Source: Streptomyces sp. SID12501 (GTDB taxonomy: Bacteria > Actinomycetota > Actinomycetes > Streptomycetales > Streptomycetaceae). Taken from it: a stretch of 64,000 nt of DNA. Positions within the stretch are counted from its first letter, which is position 1. Every line of letters starts with the position of its first letter. The position numbers and the translations under genes are program-made. The notes under the pieces were generated by a model. That model was given only the letters and a program-made list of their open reading frames with translations. It was not told the DNA's origin and searched no databases. Where the stretch lies: assembly GCF_010550245.1 (NCBI RefSeq), contig NZ_JAAGLU010000014.1, positions 168,154 through 232,153 on the forward strand, written 5' to 3'. Shown piece after piece: positions 8,169 to 17,384 of the stretch.

Positions 8169-9923
8169 TCACAAGGGCGGGTCCATCCGCGCCAGGGTCC
8201 TCAACGCACTCGGCAGGAAACGGGACATGAGATGTGCTCCCCGGGCCTCCGGCGTCACCGGTGCGACCGCCTCGTTGCGTACCACCGCGCGCAGGATCGC
8301 CGACGCCACCTTCTCCGGCGGGTAGTTGCGCAACCCGTACAGCCGCGCCGTACGCTTCTGCCGGCGGGCCTGTTCCTCGGCGTCGACTCCCGCGAAGCGC
8401 GCGGTCGTTGTGATGTTCGTGTTGACGATCCCGGGGCAGATCGCCGAGACGCCGATGCCCTGGCCCGCCAGCTCGGCACGCAGACACTCGCTGAGCATCA
8501 GCACCGCGGCCTTCGAAGTGCTGTACGCGGCCAGCACCTTGGAGGGCTGGTAGGCGGCTGCGGACGCGATGTTCACGATGTGGCCGCCCTGTCCGCGCTC
8601 GGCCATCTGCTTCCCGAAGAGCCGGCAACCGTGGATCACGCCCCACAAGTTGACGTCCAGGACCTTCTTCCAGTCCTCCGGGGTCGTGTCGAAGAAGGAC
8701 CCGGAGAGCCCGATCCCCGCGTTGTTCACCAGCACGTCCACCACGCCGTACTCGGTGGCGACCTTCTCGGCGAGCTTCTCCATCGCCTGCTCGTCCGTGA
8801 CGTCGACAGGCTCCGCCCAGGCTTCGGGGGCGCCGACAAGGCGCGCCAACTCGGCTGTGCGGACGGCGCTTTCGGCGTCCCGGTCGACGGCCACCACGCG
8901 GGCGCCCGCCTCGGCGAACGCGAAGGCCGTCGCCCGTCCGATGCCGCTGCCCGCCCCGGTGACCAGGACGAGCCGACCGCCGAAACGCTGCGCGTACGCG
9001 CCCGTTGCCGTCGCCGGGAGCCGCCCGCCCTCGTTGGCGGTCACGAACTCCCCGATCCAGGCGGCCACCTGGTCGGGCCGGGTGCGCGGGATCCAGTGCT
9101 TGGCGTCGAGCGTGCGGCGCACCAGCCGGGGAGCCCACCGCTCAAGTCCGTCGTACAGCCGCTCGGAGAGGAACGCGTCCCCCAGGGGCGTGATGAGCTG
9201 CACGGGCGCGTGCGCGTGCGCGTCCGGGCGCGGCCTGCGCAGCCGGGACCGGACGTTGTCCCGGTACAGCCAGGCGCCGTTGGCCGCGTCCGTGGGCAGG
9301 GAGGCGGTCGGGTAGCCGTCCCCGGAGACCTTTTCGAGGCGGGCCAGCAGCTTCGGCCAGCGTTTGCCGAGCGGGCCGCGCCAGGCGAGTTCGGGCAGCA
9401 CGGGCGTGTGCAGCGCGTACACGTACCAGGACCTGCGTCCCTGGCCCAGGAGTTGGGCGACCGCGCGCGGAGTGGGCCGCCTCAGGCGCCCCTTCGTCCA
9501 GTGGCCGAGGTGGTCGAGGGACGGCCCGGACATCGAGGTGAAGGACGCGATCCGGCCCTCGGTGCGCGCGACGGTGACGAACTCCCAGGACTGCACCGAG
9601 CCCCAGTCGTGCCCCACCAGATGTACCGGCCGGTCCGGGCTGACCGCGTCCGCGACCGCCAGGAAGTCGTCCGTCAGCTTCTCCAGGGTGAAGCCGCCAC
9701 GCAGCGGACGCGGCGTTGTCGAACCGCCGTGGCCCCGCACGTCGTACAGCACGACATGGAAGCGGTCGGCGAGCCGTGCGGCGACCTCCGACCACACCTC
9801 CTTGGTGTCCGGATAGCCGTGCACGAGGATCACCGTGGGGTCCGCCGGGTCCCCCAACTCGGCGACACACAGGTCGATCCCGCCCGTCAGTACCCGGCGC
9901 TCACGCGCCCCGTCGAGAGTCAC
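8169..9923 (-). CDS. Alpha/beta-hydrolase-short-chain dehydrogenase fusion
   Basis: 584 residues from a GTG start. Residues ~1-290 are an epoxide-hydrolase/haloalkane-dehalogenase type alpha/beta hydrolase: VILVHGYPDTKEVW oxyanion loop and HLVGHDWGSVQSWEF, with Asp in the nucleophile position. Residues ~310-584 are a classical SDR: TGAGSGIGRAT cofactor loop with VDRD after beta-2, VNNAG, and the YSTSKAA catalytic Tyr/Lys. The combination of hydrolase and oxidoreductase on one chain occurs in actinobacteria, where the substrate is unknown; lipid or xenobiotic metabolism is likely. It is followed upstream by the M24 peptidase-like gene with a 28-bp gap, so the two are probably co-transcribed. 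Confidence 0.85.
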   Translation of the reverse strand: MTLDGARERRVLTGGIDLCVAELGDPADPTVILVHGYPDTKEVWSEVAARLADRFHVVLYDVRGHGGSTTPRPLRGGFTLEKLTDDFLAVADAVSPDRPVHLVGHDWGSVQSWEFVTVARTEGRIASFTSMSGPSLDHLGHWTKGRLRRPTPRAVAQLLGQGRRSWYVYALHTPVLPELAWRGPLGKRWPKLLARLEKVSGDGYPTASLPTDAANGAWLYRDNVRSRLRRPRPDAHAHAPVQLITPLGDAFLSERLYDGLERWAPRLVRRTLDAKHWIPRTRPDQVAAWIGEFVTANEGGRLPATATGAYAQRFGGRLVLVTGAGSGIGRATAFAFAEAGARVVAVDRDAESAVRTAELARLVGAPEAWAEPVDVTDEQAMEKLAEKVATEYGVVDVLVNNAGIGLSGSFFDTTPEDWKKVLDVNLWGVIHGCRLFGKQMAERGQGGHIVNIASAAAYQPSKVLAAYSTSKAAVLMLSECLRAELAGQGIGVSAICPGIVNTNITTTARFAGVDAEEQARRQKRTARLYGLRNYPPEKVASAILRAVVRNEAVAPVTPEARGAHLMSRFLPSALRTLARMDPPL

Positions 9924-9951
9924 TCGTCCTCCGTCTCAAGGGTCACGATCG

Positions 9952-10830
9952 TCACTTCGCCTCCGCCCAGCGCCGCACGTGCGGCAGATCGTCGTCAAGC
10001 CAGAACGCGCTCTCCCGCGGGTCCGCGGAGTCCGTGACGACCAGGATCTCCTCGAACTTCGCCCCCGTGCCCCGGAATCCGAGATGCGGTTCCACCGCCC
10101 ACAGACCCGGCTGCGGCGGGTGGTCGGAGAAGCGGTAGGGCGACCACAGGGGTGACCAGCCCTCGCGGTGGCCGCGCAGCGCGTCGCCCGCCAGCCCCTT
10201 CAGGGACTGCGTTCCGAACCCGAACAGCCGGGGCGACCAAGGCCGTTCGCGTACCCGGTCGATCTTGTGCGCGATCACCCCGAAGGGATACGCGCGATGC
10301 CGGTTGGCATAGCCCTGGCGGACCATGAGGCGGTCCACGTCCTCGTAGATCTCGCGCAGCGGGCGCCGCTCGCGCACCTCGCGCAGGATCAGCTCGCGGT
10401 GCGCCTCCAGGTCGGCCATCAGCCGGTCCTGCACCGGGTTGGCGCCGAGCGAGCCGGAGTAGCCGATGTCCGCCGCGAAACCCCGGTGGACCGGGGCCAG
10501 GTCCAGGATGAACGGCATCCCCGGCTCCAGCCGGCGGCCGGTCGGGAAGAACTGGAGCGGGATGCGGAAGTTCACGAACGCCGTGCGGTCCCCGAACCAG
10601 GCGAAGGGCAGATGGAACCAGTCCCGCACGCCCCGTTCGCGCAGCCACTCCCGCAGCATCCGGGCCGCCTCGCGCTCGGTGATCCCCGGCTCCAGCCGAG
10701 CTGCCACGGCCTCCGCGCACTCGTACGCCAGCCGTTGCACCCGTCTGAACCCGGCCAGTTCCGTGGCCGGCTCCCCGATCAGGTTCCCAGCCGGTCTCCC
10801 GGTGGGTCCGTCCGCCTCCGCCGTCGTCAT
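9952..10830 (-). CDS. M24-family metallopeptidase-like protein (aminopeptidase P fold)
   Basis: 292 residues with an ATG at 10828-10830. The creatinase/methionine-aminopeptidase fold is indicated by the ordered metal ligands: Asp in PFILDLAPVHRG, Asp in AADIGYSGSLG, His in GVIAHKIDR, Glu in WAVEPHLGF and Glu in AKFEEILVV. All five are present, so it is probably an active di-metal peptidase, but it lacks the N-terminal domain of aminopeptidase P and its substrate is unknown. It sits just upstream of the hydrolase-SDR gene on the same strand. Confidence 0.8.
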   Translation of the reverse strand: MTTAEADGPTGRPAGNLIGEPATELAGFRRVQRLAYECAEAVAARLEPGITEREAARMLREWLRERGVRDWFHLPFAWFGDRTAFVNFRIPLQFFPTGRRLEPGMPFILDLAPVHRGFAADIGYSGSLGANPVQDRLMADLEAHRELILREVRERRPLREIYEDVDRLMVRQGYANRHRAYPFGVIAHKIDRVRERPWSPRLFGFGTQSLKGLAGDALRGHREGWSPLWSPYRFSDHPPQPGLWAVEPHLGFRGTGAKFEEILVVTDSADPRESAFWLDDDLPHVRRWAEAK

Positions 10831-10932
10831 TGCCGCCGCCCACCGTCCCCATCGACCGCGCTACGTGCCCGTAACTTGACCCTCGCGAATCTGACACTTG
10901 TTAGAGCCCGCGTCAACAGTCGGACGCCTGTC

Positions 10933-10959
10933 TGTGGACAACGGAGCTGATGTGGACAA
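10933..10959. promoter_or_regulatory. Pair of perfect DnaA boxes
   Basis: TGTGGACAA (complement TTGTCCACA) occurs at 10933-10941 and again at 10951-10959, same orientation, 18 bp apart, in the gap between the divergent M24 gene and ABC operon. Both match the Streptomyces DnaA-box consensus exactly. Confidence 0.6.
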
Positions 10960-11039
10960 CCGGCTGTCGGTTGTTCGACCTGAGGGGGACCCCTACGGGC
11001 CCGTACGACTGAAGGTGGATGCCGAGACAGCTCTTCGGG

Positions 11040-11078
11040 TTGACGACCGATGTGGTGTGCGCCACTAACGTCGTGGAC
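11040..11078 (+). promoter_or_regulatory. Candidate promoter of the ABC transporter operon
   Basis: TTGACG at 11040-11045 is a good -35. A CACTAA/TAACGT sequence about 17-20 bases later would serve as a weak -10, placing transcription close to the GTG at 11079. No Shine-Dalgarno is visible before that GTG, so a leaderless transcript is possible. Confidence 0.35.
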
Positions 11079-12071
11079 GTGACTGTGATCGCGACCGAAA
11101 GCCTGAGCAAGCGGTTCCCCCGGGTCACCGCGCTCGACCGGCTCTCCATGGACATCGGACCCGGTGTGACCGGACTCGTCGGCGCCAATGGCGCCGGCAA
11201 ATCCACCCTGATCAAGATCCTGCTGGGTCTGTCTCCCGCCACGGAGGGCCGGGCCGCCGTGCTCGGACTCGACGTCGCCACCGAGGGCGGCGCCATCCGT
11301 GAGCGCGTCGGCTACATGCCGGAGCACGACTGCCTGCCACCCGACGTCTCGGCCACCGAGTTCGTCGTGCACATGGCGCGCATGTCCGGGCTCCCGCCTG
11401 CCGCCGCCCGTGAGCGCACCGCGGACACCCTGCGCCACGTCGGACTGTACGAGGAGCGCTACCGTCCCATCGGCGGCTACTCGACCGGCATGAAGCAGCG
11501 CGTCAAGCTCGCCCAGGCGCTGGTCCACGACCCGCAGCTGGTCTTCCTGGACGAGCCGACCAACGGCCTCGACCCGGTCGGCCGCGACGAGATGCTCGGC
11601 CTGATCCGCCGCATCTACACCGACTTCGGCATCTCGGTGCTGGTCACGTCCCACCTCCTCGGCGAGCTGGAGCGGACCTGCGACCACGTGGTGGTCGTCG
11701 ACGGCGGGAAGCTCCTGCGGTCCAGCTCCACCACGGACTTCACCCAGTCCACGGCCATCCTCGCCATCGAGGTGACCGACACCGACGACCACCCGGACGG
11801 CACCGCCGCGGTGCGCGACGCGCTCCACGCGCGTGGGGTCGACACCCACGACGGCAGCGGCCTGCCCGGCGCCGGACACATCCTGCTGCTCACCGCCCAG
11901 GGCGAGGACACCTACGACCTCGTGCGGGACACGGTCGCCGACCTCGGCCTCGGTCTGGTGCGCATGGAACAGCGCAGGCACCACATCTCCGAGGTCTTCA
12001 CCGACAGCGACGAACAACGCGGCGACGTGCCGCAGAGCTTGGGCAAGGAGGCGGTCGGCCATGGCGGTTGA
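11079..12071 (+). CDS. ABC transporter ATP-binding protein (first of operon)
   Basis: About 330 residues from GTG 11079 (MTVIATESLSKRF). Walker A GANGAGKST, Q-loop region GYMPEHD, signature YSTGMKQRVKLAQAL, Walker B LVFLDEPTNGLDP and switch His in VTSHLLGE are all intact. The ~90-residue C-terminal extension is common in CcmA/NatA-type exporters. The stop overlaps the ATG of the permease gene at 12061, so the two are coupled. This looks like an ABC-2 type exporter; the substrate is unknown. Confidence 0.9.
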   Translation: MTVIATESLSKRFPRVTALDRLSMDIGPGVTGLVGANGAGKSTLIKILLGLSPATEGRAAVLGLDVATEGGAIRERVGYMPEHDCLPPDVSATEFVVHMARMSGLPPAAARERTADTLRHVGLYEERYRPIGGYSTGMKQRVKLAQALVHDPQLVFLDEPTNGLDPVGRDEMLGLIRRIYTDFGISVLVTSHLLGELERTCDHVVVVDGGKLLRSSSTTDFTQSTAILAIEVTDTDDHPDGTAAVRDALHARGVDTHDGSGLPGAGHILLLTAQGEDTYDLVRDTVADLGLGLVRMEQRRHHISEVFTDSDEQRGDVPQSLGKEAVGHGG

Positions 12072-12984
12072 GCAGACCCCGGCACAGACGGGCGCCCAGT
12101 CCCGCATCCACAACATCGGCTACCGCTCGTACGACGGCCAGCGCCTGGGCCGTGCGTACGCCCGGCGCTCGCTCTACTCGCAGTCCCTGCGCGGCTCCTA
12201 CGGCCTCGGCCGCTCGGTCAAGTCCAAGGTGCTGCCGATGGTGCTCTTCGCGGTGATGTGCGTCCCGGCGGCCATCATGGTGGCGGTCGCGGTCGCCACC
12301 AAGGCCACCAAACTGCCCGTCGAGTACACGAACTACGCGATCATCATGCAGGCGGTCATCGGCCTGTACGTCGCCTCGCAGGCACCCCAGGCCGTCTCCC
12401 GCGACCTGCGCTTCAAGACCGTACCCCTGTACTTCTCGCGCCCGATCGAGACCGCGGACTACGTCCGGGCGAAGTTCGCGGCGCTGGCCTCGGCCCTGTT
12501 CCTCATCACCGCGGTGCCGCTGATCGTGCTCTACGCGGGCGCCCTGCTGGCCAAGCTCGACTTCACCGACCAGACCAAGGGTTTCCTCCAGGGGCTCGTC
12601 TCCGTGGCACTGCTCTCGCTGCTGTTCGCCGGTATCGGCCTCGTCATCTCGGCGGTCACCCCGCGCCGGGGCTTCGGTATCGCGGCGGTCATCGCCGTAC
12701 TGACCATCTCCTACGGGGCGGTGTCCACGCTCCAGGCCATCGCCGACGCGCAGACCATGGGAGACGGGCAGGGCAGTTCGAGCGTCGTCTCCTGGATCGG
12801 CCTCTTCTCGCCCATCACGCTCATCGACGGGGTGCAGACGGCCTTCCTGGGTGCCACGTCCGCCTACCCCGGAGGGGTGGGCCCCAGCACCGGCGAAGGC
12901 GTGGTCTTCCTGCTCGCCGTCCTGGGTCTCATCGCCGGCTGCTACGGCCTTCTGCTGCGCCGCTACCGAAAGGTCGGACTGTGA
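12061..12984 (+). CDS. ABC transporter permease (ABC-2 type)
   Basis: 307 residues. After a polar N-terminus of ~55 residues come about six hydrophobic segments: VLPMVLFAVMCVPAAIMVAV, a long loop containing the conserved SRDLRFKTVPLYFSRPIE, then helices at ~140-165, ~175-200, ~205-225 and a C-terminal pair ending LLRRYRKVGL. The RDLRFKT...FSRPI loop is characteristic of ABC-2 permeases in actinobacterial operons of this layout. Overlaps the upstream ATPase by 11 bp and the next ATPase by 4 bp. Confidence 0.88.
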   Translation: MAVEQTPAQTGAQSRIHNIGYRSYDGQRLGRAYARRSLYSQSLRGSYGLGRSVKSKVLPMVLFAVMCVPAAIMVAVAVATKATKLPVEYTNYAIIMQAVIGLYVASQAPQAVSRDLRFKTVPLYFSRPIETADYVRAKFAALASALFLITAVPLIVLYAGALLAKLDFTDQTKGFLQGLVSVALLSLLFAGIGLVISAVTPRRGFGIAAVIAVLTISYGAVSTLQAIADAQTMGDGQGSSSVVSWIGLFSPITLIDGVQTAFLGATSAYPGGVGPSTGEGVVFLLAVLGLIAGCYGLLLRRYRKVGL

Positions 12985-13892
12985 CCACGCTCAACATCGA
13001 CCACGTCTCGCGCTGGTTCGGCAACGTGGTGGCGGTCAACGACATCACCATGACGATCGGCCCCGGCGTCACCGGCCTCCTCGGCCCCAACGGCGCCGGG
13101 AAGTCCACCCTCATCAACATGATGGGCGGCTTCCTGCCCCCCTCCACCGGCACCGTCACCCTCGACGGACAGCCCGTGTGGCGCAACGAGCAGATCTACA
13201 AGCACATCGGCATCGTCCCCGAGCGAGAGGCGATGTACGACTTCCTCACCGGCAAGGAATTCGTGGTCGCCAACGCCGAGTTGCACGGCCTCGGCGCCAA
13301 GGCGGCACAGCGGGCGCTCGCCACGGTCGAGATGGAGTACGCGCAGGACCGCAAGATCTCCACGTACTCCAAGGGCATGCGCCAGCGCGTGAAGATGGCG
13401 AGCGCGCTCGTCCACGACCCGTCGCTCCTCCTGCTCGACGAGCCCTTCAACGGCATGGACCCGCGCCAGCGCATGCAGCTCATGGACCTGCTGCGCCGCA
13501 TGGGCGCCGAGGGCCGCACGGTCCTGTTCTCCTCGCACATCCTCGAAGAGGTCGAGCAGCTGGCGGCCCACATCGAGGTCGTCGTCGCCGGACGGCACGC
13601 GGCCAGCGGTGACTTCCGCCGGATCCGCCGTCTGATGACCGACCGCCCGCACCGCTACCTCGTCCGCTCCAGCGACGACCGGGCCCTGGCCGCCGCGCTG
13701 ATCGCCGACCCGTCGACCTCCGGCATCGAGGTGGACCTCGCGGAGGGCGCGTTGCGCATCCAGGCCGTCGACTTCGGCCGCTTCACCGCCCTGCTGCCCC
13801 GCGTTGCCAGGGATCACGGCATCCGGCTGCTCACGGTCTCGCCGTCCGACGAGTCCCTCGAATCCGTGTTCTCGTATCTCGTCGCCGCGTAG
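12981..13892 (+). CDS. ABC transporter ATP-binding protein (second of operon)
   Basis: 303 residues from GTG 12981, overlapping the permease stop (GTGA). Walker A GPNGAGKST, Q-loop IVPEREAMYD, signature YSKGMRQRVKMASAL, Walker B LLLLDEPFNGMDP, switch His SSHILEEVE. The C-terminal extension differs from that of the first ATPase. Two ATPases with two permeases in one operon suggest a heteromeric exporter, or two half-transporters made together. Confidence 0.9.
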   Translation: MTTLNIDHVSRWFGNVVAVNDITMTIGPGVTGLLGPNGAGKSTLINMMGGFLPPSTGTVTLDGQPVWRNEQIYKHIGIVPEREAMYDFLTGKEFVVANAELHGLGAKAAQRALATVEMEYAQDRKISTYSKGMRQRVKMASALVHDPSLLLLDEPFNGMDPRQRMQLMDLLRRMGAEGRTVLFSSHILEEVEQLAAHIEVVVAGRHAASGDFRRIRRLMTDRPHRYLVRSSDDRALAAALIADPSTSGIEVDLAEGALRIQAVDFGRFTALLPRVARDHGIRLLTVSPSDESLESVFSYLVAA

Positions 13893-13902
13893 GAGGCCGA
13901 AA

Positions 13903-14622
13903 ATGTACGACCCCACAGTCGCCCGGCTCACCTACCGGGCCCTGCTCGGCCGCCGCCGGGCGCTCATCCTCGGTGCGCTGCCCCTGCTGCTCATCGTGAT
14001 CGCCGTCGCCGTACGCGGCCTCGTCGGCGCCGACGACCAGACGGCGGCGGACGTGCTGGGCGGCCTCGCGCTCGCCACGATGGTGCCGCTCATCGGCGTC
14101 ATCGCGGGCACCGGCGCCATCGGGCCGGAGATCGACGACGGCTCCGTCGTCTACCTGCTCTCCAAGCCGCTCAAGCGATCCAAGATCATCTACACCAAGC
14201 TGATCGTCGCGATCGGCGTCACCATGGCGTTCTCGGCGGTGCCGACGTTCATCGCCGGCCTCATCCTCAACGGCAACGGCCAGCAGGTCGCCGTCTCCTA
14301 CACGGTCGCCGCGCTGGTCGCCTCCATCGCCTACGCCGCGCTCTTCCTGCTGCTCGGCACGGTGTCCCGGCACGCCGTGGTCTTCGGGCTCGTCTACGCC
14401 CTGGTCTGGGAGGCCCTGTTCGGCTCCCTGGTGCCCGGGGCGCGCACACTGAGCGTCCAGCAGTGGGCCCTCGCCGTCGGCCACAAGGTCACCGGCGGTG
14501 AGCTGATCACCTCGGACGTCGGCCTGACCACGGCGACGGTCCTGCTGATCGCGGTCACCGTCCTCGCCACCTGGTACGCCGGCCAGAAGCTGCGCACGCT
14601 GACACCGACCGGCGAGGAGTAG
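13903..14622 (+). CDS. ABC transporter permease (second of operon)
   Basis: 239 residues, ATG 13903 with an AGGAGG ribosome-binding site at 13891-13896. About six transmembrane segments: ALILGALPLLLIVIAVAV, a segment near LATMVPLIGVIAGT, and others to residue ~225. The EIDDGSVVYLLSKPLKRS loop corresponds to the SRPI loop of the first permease. It ends the four-gene operon. Confidence 0.88.
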   Translation: MYDPTVARLTYRALLGRRRALILGALPLLLIVIAVAVRGLVGADDQTAADVLGGLALATMVPLIGVIAGTGAIGPEIDDGSVVYLLSKPLKRSKIIYTKLIVAIGVTMAFSAVPTFIAGLILNGNGQQVAVSYTVAALVASIAYAALFLLLGTVSRHAVVFGLVYALVWEALFGSLVPGARTLSVQQWALAVGHKVTGGELITSDVGLTTATVLLIAVTVLATWYAGQKLRTLTPTGEE

Positions 14623-14732
14623 GCGGTAGCGGGCCCGGATGCGCGCGGTCTCCTGACAGGGATTTCTGACAGGGACTTCACGCGCGTCCGGGCACACTGG
14701 ACAAACGGGGCCGCGGGGCGAGGAGGACGGGG

Positions 14733-14942
14733 ATGGCAGGGGACAGGGACATCTGGGACGAGTTGGTCCTCGACGAGGACTTCATACGCTCCGCCGGAAC
14801 CGCCGAACCGTCCGCCCGCGCCCGGATGCTCGCGGCGAGATGGCGCGCCGAGGCACCCGAGCCGCAGCCCTGGAGGTCGGACGAGCCCCCGGCGGGCTGG
14901 TTCTTCAGCAAGTCACGTCGTCGCAGGTGGCGCCGCAAGTAG
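14733..14942 (+). CDS. Small conserved streptomycete protein, unknown function
   Basis: 69 residues: acidic N-terminus (DIWDELVLDEDFIRSA), a helical centre, PPAGWFF, then a basic tail SKSRRRRWRRK. A GAGGACGGGG tract precedes the ATG. The composition (acidic start, Arg-rich end) and high third-position GC support a real gene. I recognise it only as a small conserved protein found near serS in relatives, from memory. No enzymatic motif. Confidence 0.65.
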   Translation: MAGDRDIWDELVLDEDFIRSAGTAEPSARARMLAARWRAEAPEPQPWRSDEPPAGWFFSKSRRRRWRRK

Positions 14943-15285
14943 AGCGCCCGGTCGGCCCCGGAGCCCGCTCACCAGTTTTATTCGGTGGCATCGAACGCGG
15001 CGTACAGGCACAGTAGTTGTGTCCAGTACGCCAGATCTGTCCGATGTCAGAGGTCTGATGTCGTAGATCCGGTGGCTGGTGTCGGGTACTGGGAGCGGAG
15101 CCGGGCGACGCCGATGCACGGCGGTTCGCGCGGCTTCCTTCAGGGCAAGCCCGCGGCGGGCTCCGGAGCAGTCACTACCTCCGGAGGGCCCGCCAAGCGG
15201 GGGGAGCTGCCCGGGGCGGCCACTTCGAGCGCGCGATTCACTCCGCGCGGGCCGCCCTCCCAGACCCCCCAGCCCCCGCAGGGGC
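14943..15285. other. Intergenic stretch, no gene recognised
   Basis: 343 bases between the small protein gene and the converging HAD gene. The first part is less GC-rich (a TTTTATTC tract) and resembles a promoter region with the imperfect repeat GTCCGATGTCAG / GTCTGATGTCG near 15037-15062. Beyond it are several short GC-rich dyads (for example CTCCGGAG twice near 15160-15185). No protein-like frame. Confidence 0.4.
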
Positions 15286-16098
15286 CTACGCCAGCAACCG
15301 CTCCAGCACCACCGCGATGCCGTCCTCGTCGTTCGACGACGTCACCTCGTCCGCCACCGCACGCAGTTCGGCGTGGGCGCCCGCCATCGCCACGCCGTGT
15401 GCCGCCCAGGTCAACATCGGGATGTCGTTGGGCATGTCGCCGAAGGCGATCGTGTCCGCGGACCTCAGGCCCAGCCGACGGGCCGCCAGGGACAGCCCCT
15501 TCGCCTTGGACAGGCCCAGGGGGAGGAGTTCGACGATCCCCTCGCCGGCCATGGTGACCGTGACGAAGCCGCCCGCGGTCCGGGCGGCGACCTCGGTGAG
15601 CTCGTCGGTGGACAGGGTCGGATGCTGGATGTAGATCTTGCCCAGCGGCTCGGTCCAGAGGTCCGACGCTTCCGTGACCGGCACGAAGGGCAACGAGCCC
15701 ACGCTCTCGTAGCCCGGCCCGATCAGCACCTCGCCGTCGAGGCCCGCCCGGCTCGCCGCCAGGAACAGCGGCCCGACCTCCGCCTCGATCTTCGCCAGCG
15801 CGAGCGAGGCCAGCTGCCGGTCCAGGGTGATCGACGTCAGCAGACGATGCGCCCCGACGTCGTACACCTGTGCGCCCTGGCCGCAGACCGCGAGTCCCTC
15901 GTAGCCCAGTTCGTCGAGGACGTGGCGCGTCCAGCGCACGCCCCGGCCGGTGACGACGATGTGCGCGGCGCCCGCCGCGGTGGCCGCGGCGAGTGCCTCA
16001 CGGGTGCGCGCCGAGACCGAGTCGTCGGAGCGCAGGAGCGTTCCGTCGAGATCGGTCGCGACGAGCCGGTACGGGAACGACCCAGCGGCGTCGGTCAC
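15286..16098 (-). CDS. HAD-superfamily (Cof-type) phosphatase
   Basis: 270 residues from a GTG that overlaps the serS stop codon. Motif I ATDLDGTLLRSDD holds the nucleophile and acid/base Asp pair. Motif II lies in HIVVTGRG, motif III in GLSKAKGLSLAARRLG, motif IV in AFGDMPNDIPML. The large C2-type cap between motifs II and III places it in the Cof/YidA group, which hydrolyses sugar phosphates and similar small phosphorylated metabolites. It is co-transcribed with serS (4-bp overlap), a conserved arrangement in streptomycetes. Confidence 0.9.
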   Translation of the reverse strand: MTDAAGSFPYRLVATDLDGTLLRSDDSVSARTREALAAATAAGAAHIVVTGRGVRWTRHVLDELGYEGLAVCGQGAQVYDVGAHRLLTSITLDRQLASLALAKIEAEVGPLFLAASRAGLDGEVLIGPGYESVGSLPFVPVTEASDLWTEPLGKIYIQHPTLSTDELTEVAARTAGGFVTVTMAGEGIVELLPLGLSKAKGLSLAARRLGLRSADTIAFGDMPNDIPMLTWAAHGVAMAGAHAELRAVADEVTSSNDEDGIAVVLERLLA

Positions 16099-17384
16099 TT
16101 GGCGACCGGCTCCAGCAGCTCCCGGCCGCCCAGGTACGGGCGCAGCATCTCGGGTACGCGCACCGAGCCGTCGGCCAGCTGGTGGTTCTCCAGGATCGCC
16201 ACGATCGTGCGCGGTACGGCGCACAGCGTGCCGTTCAGCGTCGAGAGCGGCTGCACCTTGTTCTTGCCGTCGCTGGTGTCGCGCATCCGCACGGACAGGC
16301 GCCGGGCCTGGAAGCTGTCGCAGTTGGAGGCCGAGGTCAGCTCGCGGTACTTGCCCTGGGTCGGGATCCACGCCTCGCAGTCGAACTTGCGCGAGGCGGA
16401 GGCGCCCAGGTCGCCCGAGGCCACGTCGATGACCTGGAAGGGCAGTTCGAGGGCGGTCAGCCACTGCTTCTCCCAGTTCAGGAGACGCTGGTGCTCGTTC
16501 TCCGCGTCCTCGGGGTTGACGTACGAGAACATCTCGACCTTGTCGAACTGGTGTACGCGGAAGATGCCCCGGGTGTCCTTGCCGTAGGTGCCGGCCTCGC
16601 GGCGGAAGCACGGCGAGAAGCCGGCGTAGCGCAGCGGCAGCTTGTCGGCGTCGAGGATCTCGTCCATGTGGTACGCGGCGAGGGGGACCTCGGAGGTGCC
16701 GACCAGGTAGTAGTCGTCCTTCTCCAGGTGGTACACGTTCTCCGCGGCCTGGCCGAGGAAGCCGGTGCCCTCCATCGCGCGCGGGCGGACCAGCGCCGGG
16801 GTCAGCATCGGGATGAAGCCGGCCTCCGTGGCCTGCGCGATCGCCGCGTTGACGAGGGCGAGCTCAAGGAGCGCGCCGACACCGGTGAGGTAGTAGAAGC
16901 GCGAGCCGGACACCTTGGCGCCGCGCTCGACGTCGATGGCGCCCAGCGCCTCGCCCAGCTCCAGGTGGTCCTTGGGCTCGAAGCCCTCGGCGCCGAAGTC
17001 GCGGATCGTGCCGTGCGTCTCCAGGACGACGAAGTCCTCCTCGCCGCCTACGGGGACGTCCGGGTGGACCAGGTTGCCGAGCTGGACGAGAAGCTTCTTG
17101 GCCTCCTCGTCCGCCTCGTGCTGCTCGGCGTCGGCCGCCTTGACGCCGGCGGCGAGCTGTCCGGCCTTCGCCAGCAGCTCGGCCTTCTCGTCGCCCGAGG
17201 CCCTGGGGATCAGCTTGCCGAGCGCTTTCTGCTCGGAACGCAGCTCGTCGAAACGGGCGCCGGACGACCTGCGCCGCTCGTCGGCGGACAGGAGAGCGTC
17301 GACGAGCGCGACGTCCTCTCCACGGGCGCGCTGCGAAGCGCGCACACGGTCGGGGTCCTCACGGAGCAGGCGAAGGTCAATCAC
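16095..17384 (-). CDS. serS: Seryl-tRNA synthetase
   Basis: 429 residues, the normal bacterial SerRS length. The N-terminal coiled-coil arm (residues ~30-100, rich in Arg/Glu/Ala) is followed by a class II catalytic core: GTSEVPLAAYH, motif 2 with FRREAGTYGKDTRG, and motif 3 within NGTLCAVPRTIVAILENHQ. It charges tRNA-Ser, including the tRNA-Ser(TGA) in this window. The first gene of a two-gene unit with the HAD phosphatase. Confidence 0.97.
   Translation of the reverse strand: MIDLRLLREDPDRVRASQRARGEDVALVDALLSADERRRSSGARFDELRSEQKALGKLIPRASGDEKAELLAKAGQLAAGVKAADAEQHEADEEAKKLLVQLGNLVHPDVPVGGEEDFVVLETHGTIRDFGAEGFEPKDHLELGEALGAIDVERGAKVSGSRFYYLTGVGALLELALVNAAIAQATEAGFIPMLTPALVRPRAMEGTGFLGQAAENVYHLEKDDYYLVGTSEVPLAAYHMDEILDADKLPLRYAGFSPCFRREAGTYGKDTRGIFRVHQFDKVEMFSYVNPEDAENEHQRLLNWEKQWLTALELPFQVIDVASGDLGASASRKFDCEAWIPTQGKYRELTSASNCDSFQARRLSVRMRDTSDGKNKVQPLSTLNGTLCAVPRTIVAILENHQLADGSVRVPEMLRPYLGGRELLEPVAK

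Noticed and set aside
14653..14675. Tandem CTGACAGGGA pair after the ABC operon as a regulatory site.
   Set aside because: Only two copies, no dyad symmetry and no clear promoter position; too weak to call.
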